Assembly: GCA_003663695.1 (NCBI GenBank)
Contig: QMUB01000026.1
Coordinates: 1 to 9,151 of the forward strand
Reading direction: 5' to 3'
Length of the DNA: 9,151 nt
Origin: Thermococci archaeon
GTDB lineage: Archaea > Methanobacteriota_B > Thermococci > Thermococcales > Thermococcaceae
Each line of letters starts with the position of its first letter. Within the stretch, counting starts at the first letter, position 1. The notes under the pieces are model-generated. The model saw only the letters and a program-made list of their open reading frames with translations. It was not told the DNA's origin and made no database searches. A program made the translations under genes and the position numbers. Below, piece after piece: positions 5,467 to 9,151 of this stretch.

Positions 5467-7139
5467 CCTCTCATTCTCTCCTGCAGGGTGTACAGCTGGG
5501 CGACTTTGTCCAGAGTATCGGCTTCCTCGGGACTTTTATCCTCCCTGAGGGACACGTAGCGCGGGAATCTCAAAGCAAAGCCGCTCTCGTACTTCGGGCT
5601 CTTCTGTATTTCCTGATATGCAATCTCCACGACAATCTTGGGCTCTATTTTAACCTCCTTACCGTGCTCCTCCATCACGAGAGGCTTCAGCATCTCCGTA
5701 AATTTCACAAGGTCCTCATCCGTAAAGCCGCTTCCAACTTTGCCCACGGGTACAAAGTCACCGCGCTCAGCATCATACGCCCCCAAGAGGTACGAGGCGA
5801 ATACATGGGCCCTCCTTCCCTCACCCCACTCTGCTCCGATGATGACCAAGTCGAGATTCTCCATGGTGGGCTTTATCTTAAGCCATTTCTTTCCCCTGTT
5901 ACCGGGTTCATAAATGGAGTCCAAACGCTTCGCCATGAGCCCTTCATGTCCCATCTCAAGGGCTTCCCTGTAAAAGCGCTCGGCTTCCTCTTCATTCCCT
6001 GTGACAAGCTTGAGCGCCAGCTTTATGCCCTCTCCTTCCTCAACGACGCTTTCGAGTATTCTTCTTCTATCACTGAGCGTCTTCTCAATCATGCTCTCCC
6101 CGTTCACATAGAGGATGTCAAAGAAATTCAGCTCAAGGGGAATACGCTCTATCATCTCGTCTATGTTGTATTTGCGTCTGAAACGCCTTAAAACAAACTG
6201 GAAAGGCCTCGGTCTTCCATTCTCACCGACTGCCACGAGCTCACCTTCAACTATAACTTTCTCGGGCTTTAGATGGGCTCTAACCTGATCCACGACGTCG
6301 GGTATTGACCTGGTAACGTTCTCAAGCCTTCTTGAATATATTATAACCCTGTCCCCATCCTTATGAACCTGAACCCTCGCCCCATCGTATTTGATCTCGA
6401 ACTCTGCCTCTCCTCCCATTTCCCTGAGGGCGTCTTTAACTCCCGCCGCCTGCTGGGCGAGCATTGGGCGGATGGGCTTTCCTACCTGCATCTCAACCCT
6501 TGAAAGGCCTTCATTTCCCTCAAGCTTGGCAATCCTAGCTACATGGCCAAAGTCGCTCGTGAGCATGAATGCCCTCTCCACAAGGGGGACATCCACCCTG
6601 AAAGCCTCTCCAAGAGCATCCCTTAAGAGACCCTCGGCGACCCCGGTTCTCATTGTTCCCAGAATGGTCCTAGCCAGATACTTCCCCTCCTCCGGCTTTG
6701 CATCCATAAAAAGATTTGCCAGGAGTTTGAGCTTCCTGTCCTGGCTTCTCTCTCCCTGAGTCTCCGCAACCTTAACGAGGGTCGAATAAACGCGTTCTAT
6801 CTTAAGGGGCTGTGAGAAGAAGCTTCTCTGCTTCTTTCTCTTTAAAGCAAGGGCTATGCTTTCTCCAAGATCCCCTGTATCCTTAATTGAATTCTCAATT
6901 TCCCTGGCATCTATACCCGTGCTCATGGAAACTGCCCTTATGAGAAGCTTCTCACCCACTCCGAGCTCACGCTCATCCCAGTCCGGAAAGACCTTGCCCA
7001 GAATGAGGTATGGAATTATCTCAAGGAGATCTGGATCCTCAACTTTTCTTAGAAATTCCGCAACAAGCCTCGTTTTAAGAGTCTTTAAAGTTGTCTTCTC
7101 CAGACGGCTGTAGAGTTCAGCAAGTTCGGCATATAACAT
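5454..7139 (-). CDS. lig: ATP-dependent DNA ligase
   Basis: This is a replicative and repair DNA ligase of 561 residues, the usual length in Thermococcales. The N-terminal DNA-binding domain spans about 1-215. The adenylation domain has motif I K-Y-D-G-A-R with the lysine that takes AMP at K250, motif III around R-R-L-E-N (270-274), V-E-G-E-L (297-301), F-F-D-I-L-Y (339-344), motif [10 protein letters not shown] (398-405) and motif V K-W-L-K-I-K (418-423). The C-terminal OB-fold holds V-G-K-V-G-S-G-F and R-F-P-R-Y near the end. All core motifs are intact. It seals nicks via ligase-AMP and DNA-AMP intermediates during Okazaki-fragment joining and repair; relatives in Thermococcus are reported to accept NAD+ to some degree besides ATP. 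The start ATG 7139 has GGTGGTGAGA directly upstream. In T. kodakarensis lig is also next to pantoate kinase (from memory), so the order is conserved. Confidence 0.97.
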   Translation of the reverse strand: MLYAELAELYSRLEKTTLKTLKTRLVAEFLRKVEDPDLLEIIPYLILGKVFPDWDERELGVGEKLLIRAVSMSTGIDAREIENSIKDTGDLGESIALALKRKKQRSFFSQPLKIERVYSTLVKVAETQGERSQDRKLKLLANLFMDAKPEEGKYLARTILGTMRTGVAEGLLRDALGEAFRVDVPLVERAFMLTSDFGHVARIAKLEGNEGLSRVEMQVGKPIRPMLAQQAAGVKDALREMGGEAEFEIKYDGARVQVHKDGDRVIIYSRRLENVTRSIPDVVDQVRAHLKPEKVIVEGELVAVGENGRPRPFQFVLRRFRRKYNIDEMIERIPLELNFFDILYVNGESMIEKTLSDRRRILESVVEEGEGIKLALKLVTGNEEEAERFYREALEMGHEGLMAKRLDSIYEPGNRGKKWLKIKPTMENLDLVIIGAEWGEGRRAHVFASYLLGAYDAERGDFVPVGKVGSGFTDEDLVKFTEMLKPLVMEEHGKEVKIEPKIVVEIAYQEIQKSPKYESGFALRFPRYVSLREDKSPEEADTLDKVAQLYTLQERMRGKKV

Positions 7140-7180
7140 CTCTCACCACCAGCATATTTAGAGCAGAAGAGGATAAAAGG
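7140..7180 (-). promoter_or_regulatory. lig: Likely lig promoter and ribosome binding site
   Basis: On the minus strand, CCTTTTATCC (7180-7171) gives a TATA-like element about 35 bases before the ATG, so transcription would start near 7150. GGTGGTGAG (7150-7142) then serves as ribosome binding site with a spacing of two to four bases. The TATA match is moderate and the BRE position (GGTTAACC) is not purine-rich. Confidence 0.4.
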
Positions 7181-7224
7181 TTAACCAACCATGTGTCCAA
7201 GATTGCTTGGTGTTTACTACATGG
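7179..7224. repeat. Nested inverted repeat in the pok-lig spacer
   Basis: An outer pair CCATGT (7189-7194) / ACATGG (7219-7224) encloses an inner pair CCAAG (7197-7201) / CTTGG (7206-7210) with a four-base loop, and a perfect GGTTAACC palindrome lies beside it at 7179-7186. It sits just upstream of the likely lig TATA box and downstream of the pantoate kinase stop. It could be an operator or a 3'-end RNA structure. Confidence 0.4.
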
Positions 7225-7235
7225 CTTCAGACGCT

Positions 7236-7266
7236 CAAACAATGCAAAACTTCAAACAAACATGTA
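7236..7266 (-). terminator. Weak T-rich tract after pantoate kinase
   Basis: On the minus strand the first 35 bases after the pantoate kinase stop contain GTTTGTTTG, GTTTTG and TTGTTTG. No run exceeds four T, so termination here would be partial at best. The tract and the nested repeat beyond it fill the rest of the 129-base spacer; I see no gene in it. Confidence 0.25.
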
Positions 7267-7268
7267 CC

Positions 7269-8195
7269 TCATAGATAACTCTTAGACACACTCCCAAACC
7301 ATCTTCCAACTTCGGGTTTTCCCTTCCAAACTTCACAGATCTCGTAGCGTTCTATTGAAAGCTCGTCCAGAGTCTCCTGAGCCTTTGGAATCTCATTCCC
7401 CCTTAAAAAGGCGAACAGACTTTTTCCAAGCATCACCATTGAGCTCGGGAGCTTTAGGACCTTATCAAGTTCCCTTGCAATCTCCAAAAGCTCTCCCTCA
7501 AAGAGCCCGGTATTCTCAGCAAATTCTCTCGATAGCCGCATCATATTCTCCACATTGGGAGCCATGAGGAGTTTCTCAAGAGCTTTCATACCTTCTCTCT
7601 CAATCAACTTAATCATATCACCCTCGAGAACCTCCCTCGTGGAGAGCCTTCCTAACGGAACCGCCAGAACCTTGTAATCCTCAAAGAAGATGTTGTCAAC
7701 AACACCGACTCCGGGAGCACCTTCTTTGATCCTTATCTCAACTCCTCCCGTGAGCTGGGCTATAACGTCTCCAAGACCGCCCCTGTTGAGAACCTCATGC
7801 TTGTGTGCTATCTGAGCCGCTTGGAGCATTGTCTTATTTTTAAAGGCATACGAAAGTGCCAGGGCGGTCCCAAGTGCACCTCCTCCACTGTTTCCAAACC
7901 CATAACCATTTGGAAAATCAAAGTACTCCCAGATCTCAACTTCTCCAGGGAAATCTCTTGGAACTATCTCTTCAGCAACGGAATAGCTTATTACAGCGCT
8001 CTTTCTTTTTACAGGTTTGCCGTTAAATGCCACGCGAACCTGCCTTTCAACGCCCTCTTCAATACCCGCAATGATCGTTATTCCCCTATTTAAATTCACC
8101 CCTGCTCCAAGGGATCCCGCCAAAAGATAGTTTTCATTAAACCTCGGCACAAAAAAAGCGGTTATGTGGGATGGTACAAATGCTCTCACCAGCAT
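7269..8195 (-). CDS. Pantoate kinase (GHMP family, archaeal CoA synthesis)
   Basis: This 308-residue GHMP-type kinase uses ATP to make 4-phosphopantoate, the archaeal route to 4'-phosphopantothenate with phosphopantothenate synthetase and hence to coenzyme A. The N-terminus V-R-A-F-V-P-S-H-I-T-A-F-F and A-G-S-L-G-A-G-V-N-L (about 26-35) are characteristic of the pantoate kinase subgroup rather than of mevalonate or homoserine kinases. The ATP loop G-Y-G-F-G-N-S-G-G-G-A-L-G (97-109, with S103) is intact, as are H131, E134 and D143 in H-K-H-E and G-L-G-D, which fit catalytic and substrate roles. ATG 8195 is four bases after the upstream stop. The ribosome binding site GAGGTGAGG overlaps that stop, so translation looks coupled to the preceding restriction-like gene unless an internal promoter is used. 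The phosphopantothenate synthetase gene is not in the window. Confidence 0.92.
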   Translation of the reverse strand: MLVRAFVPSHITAFFVPRFNENYLLAGSLGAGVNLNRGITIIAGIEEGVERQVRVAFNGKPVKRKSAVISYSVAEEIVPRDFPGEVEIWEYFDFPNGYGFGNSGGGALGTALALSYAFKNKTMLQAAQIAHKHEVLNRGGLGDVIAQLTGGVEIRIKEGAPGVGVVDNIFFEDYKVLAVPLGRLSTREVLEGDMIKLIEREGMKALEKLLMAPNVENMMRLSREFAENTGLFEGELLEIARELDKVLKLPSSMVMLGKSLFAFLRGNEIPKAQETLDELSIERYEICEVWKGKPEVGRWFGSVSKSYL

Positions 8196-8204
8196 CCTCT
8201 CACC
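8196..8204 (-). promoter_or_regulatory. Ribosome binding site of pantoate kinase overlapping the upstream stop
   Basis: GAGGTGAGG (8204-8196, minus strand) contains the TGA stop of the preceding gene (8202-8200) and abuts the ATG at 8195. Such an arrangement allows ribosomes finishing the first gene to reinitiate on the second. Confidence 0.65.
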
Positions 8205-9151
8205 TCACCCTGTAACTAAACACGAGAAATTCTCCATCATTTCTGTGTTTTATTTTATGTTTTTGTATCCGCATCTCTCTCTTCTTTATAATGTCCTCCA
8301 CAATCTTTGCCTCACCATCAGCTTTGATTATTAAATTAAAGGTCTTTTCCGGTATTCCATACTCCCTCCAGTGAGGATTCCCTTCTTTCGTTGCTTCGGC
8401 CATTATCCTTAATCTCGGCTTTATTGAAGCATTGGTTATATCCTGGGAGAAGGATATGAGGATATGATCCGTTAGATATCGAAACACTTGTCTAGCATCC
8501 TCTCTGATATTATCGGGGATTTCATATTCTCCAGCATGCCTGTCAAATATATTTTGAAACATGGAGGGTATTAATTCCCTCTCCGGAATGGTTTCAAAAA
8601 ATGCTCCGTCAACGATAGAAACCCTGATTTTGTCCTGATGCTTTTTATGGGTTCTAATCATGTAAAAACACTTGCGTTTGTATATCCTCCACTCTGCATT
8701 TTTTGAATTCTCATCCAGAAGTTCAGCTATCTTAATTACCGTTTTCCCTTTCTGACCATTTAACCTTTCAATTTCCTTCAACGTCTTATACTCGGTTGGT
8801 ATTGTGGAGTTGAATGATGCGATGTTGCCTCCCTGGGCATCCTTTAGCTCCAGTATCTCCCCTCCCACCAGCTGGCCGTTGTTAACTCTAGATTTAAACA
8901 TGAAATCGGGAAACGCCTGCGAGTTGGTATACAAATTTTTAAGCCCCAATTTCTGTTTTAGTCTTTCATCGGAGGGCTTTAGCTTTTTCCAGACATCGAA
9001 TCCCAGATCATGCGCTGTTTTTCTACCCTCCACGTAAGCCAAATCCGAAAGGGAGGAGGTGAGAATAATCTTCTCTAATCCATCATATAAGCTGATTTTC
9101 CCTGACTCCAGCAGTTCCACAGTCTTCATGAATGTTTCCACTATGCTGGGA
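8200..9151 (-). CDS. Probable type II restriction endonuclease, PD-(D/E)xK fold (5' end may lie outside window)
   Basis: At least 313 residues; the exact family is not recognised. Counting from GTG 9141, it has P-D (78-79), 18 residues, then E-L-K (98-100), the metal-binding D...ExK triad D79, E98 and K100 of PD-(D/E)xK nucleases. This is followed by D-A-Q-G-G and S-F-N-S-T-I-P, reminiscent of type II restriction enzymes. The remainder is charged, with a predicted mix of helices and strands and no membrane segment or signal peptide. The frame is open to the right edge; neither GTG 9141 nor ATG 9129 has a good ribosome binding site, so the true start may be upstream. No methyltransferase is visible; one could lie beyond 9151. 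Sampled 60-base lines are about 32-35% G+C against 58% in sampled pantoate kinase lines, which suggests transfer. A Holliday-junction resolvase or repair nuclease is a less likely alternative. Confidence 0.7.
   Translation of the reverse strand, partial: PSIVETFMKTVELLESGKISLYDGLEKIILTSSLSDLAYVEGRKTAHDLGFDVWKKLKPSDERLKQKLGLKNLYTNSQAFPDFMFKSRVNNGQLVGGEILELKDAQGGNIASFNSTIPTEYKTLKEIERLNGQKGKTVIKIAELLDENSKNAEWRIYKRKCFYMIRTHKKHQDKIRVSIVDGAFFETIPERELIPSMFQNIFDRHAGEYEIPDNIREDARQVFRYLTDHILISFSQDITNASIKPRLRIMAEATKEGNPHWREYGIPEKTFNLIIKADGEAKIVEDIIKKREMRIQKHKIKHRNDGEFLVFSYRVR

Noticed and set aside
5376..6191. Long open frame (271 codons) on the plus strand opposite the ligase and zinc-ribbon genes
   Set aside because: It lies antisense to two well-supported genes, has no ribosome binding site and its protein has no recognisable motif; open antisense frames are common opposite strongly biased codons.
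6391..6759. Open frame of 122 codons on the plus strand within lig
   Set aside because: Antisense to the ligase adenylation domain and flanking DNA-binding domain; composition looks like reversed coding sequence.
7091..7285. Possible small plus-strand gene in the pok-lig spacer
   Set aside because: It begins inside lig, lacks a ribosome binding site, and its 64-residue product shows no motif; the spacer is better explained by promoter and repeat elements.
7224..7290. Possible C/D box guide RNA on the minus strand after pantoate kinase
   Set aside because: A CTGA box is present, but no acceptable C box (RTGATGA) is found at the right distance, so the signature is incomplete.
1..9151. CRISPR array, transposon ends, tRNA or rRNA
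   Set aside because: No regularly spaced repeats, transposase-like protein, long terminal inverted repeats or recognisable structural RNA sequence was seen on either strand.

Overview
The window looks like a piece of a Thermococcales chromosome, probably Thermococcus or a close relative. The evidence is an archaeal/eukaryal-type ATP-dependent DNA ligase of about 560 residues, an archaea-specific pantoate kinase, a close relative of the Archaeoglobus macro-domain protein Af1521, and GGTGA/GGAGG-type ribosome binding sites just ahead of most starts. From memory, pantoate kinase and DNA ligase are also neighbours in T. kodakarensis (TK2141 and TK2140). The window is gene-dense: ten genes, no gap over 130 bases, and no rRNA, tRNA, CRISPR array or insertion sequence that I can recognise.

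Positions 1-3125, plus strand: the 3' part of an MTA/SAH deaminase-type amidohydrolase, a macro-domain ADP-ribose-binding protein starting one base after its stop, a small AT-rich membrane protein of unknown function, and the bifunctional NAD(P)HX repair enzyme Nnr. The four genes are tightly spaced and could be one transcript. Three of them act on adenine nucleosides or nucleotide cofactors (MTA/SAH, ADP-ribose, damaged NAD(P)H). A T-rich tract follows nnr where the two strands converge.

Positions 3192-4684, minus strand: a compact three-gene unit with a winged-helix regulator (PH1932-like), a DUF211 protein, and a second, divergent winged-helix regulator. Ahead of it lies a 65-bp promoter region with a 10-bp direct repeat spaced exactly 20 bp, a 10-bp palindrome between the copies and a 15-bp inverted repeat over the likely TATA box. 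This is a strong candidate for an autoregulated promoter.

Positions 4750-7139, minus strand: ATP-dependent DNA ligase, followed 29 bases later by an unidentified protein with a C-terminal zinc ribbon.

Positions 7140-9151, minus strand: a 129-bp intergenic region with a likely lig promoter and a two-step inverted repeat, then pantoate kinase (coenzyme A synthesis). Four bases upstream of pantoate kinase lies a low-GC gene for a probable PD-(D/E)xK restriction endonuclease that runs off the right edge.

Most of this is core archaeal metabolism and DNA maintenance. The accessory-looking parts are the restriction-enzyme-like gene joined to pantoate kinase, the regulator-DUF211-regulator operon with its structured promoter, the unknown membrane protein and the unknown zinc-ribbon protein. 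I see no clear evidence for a wholly new system.
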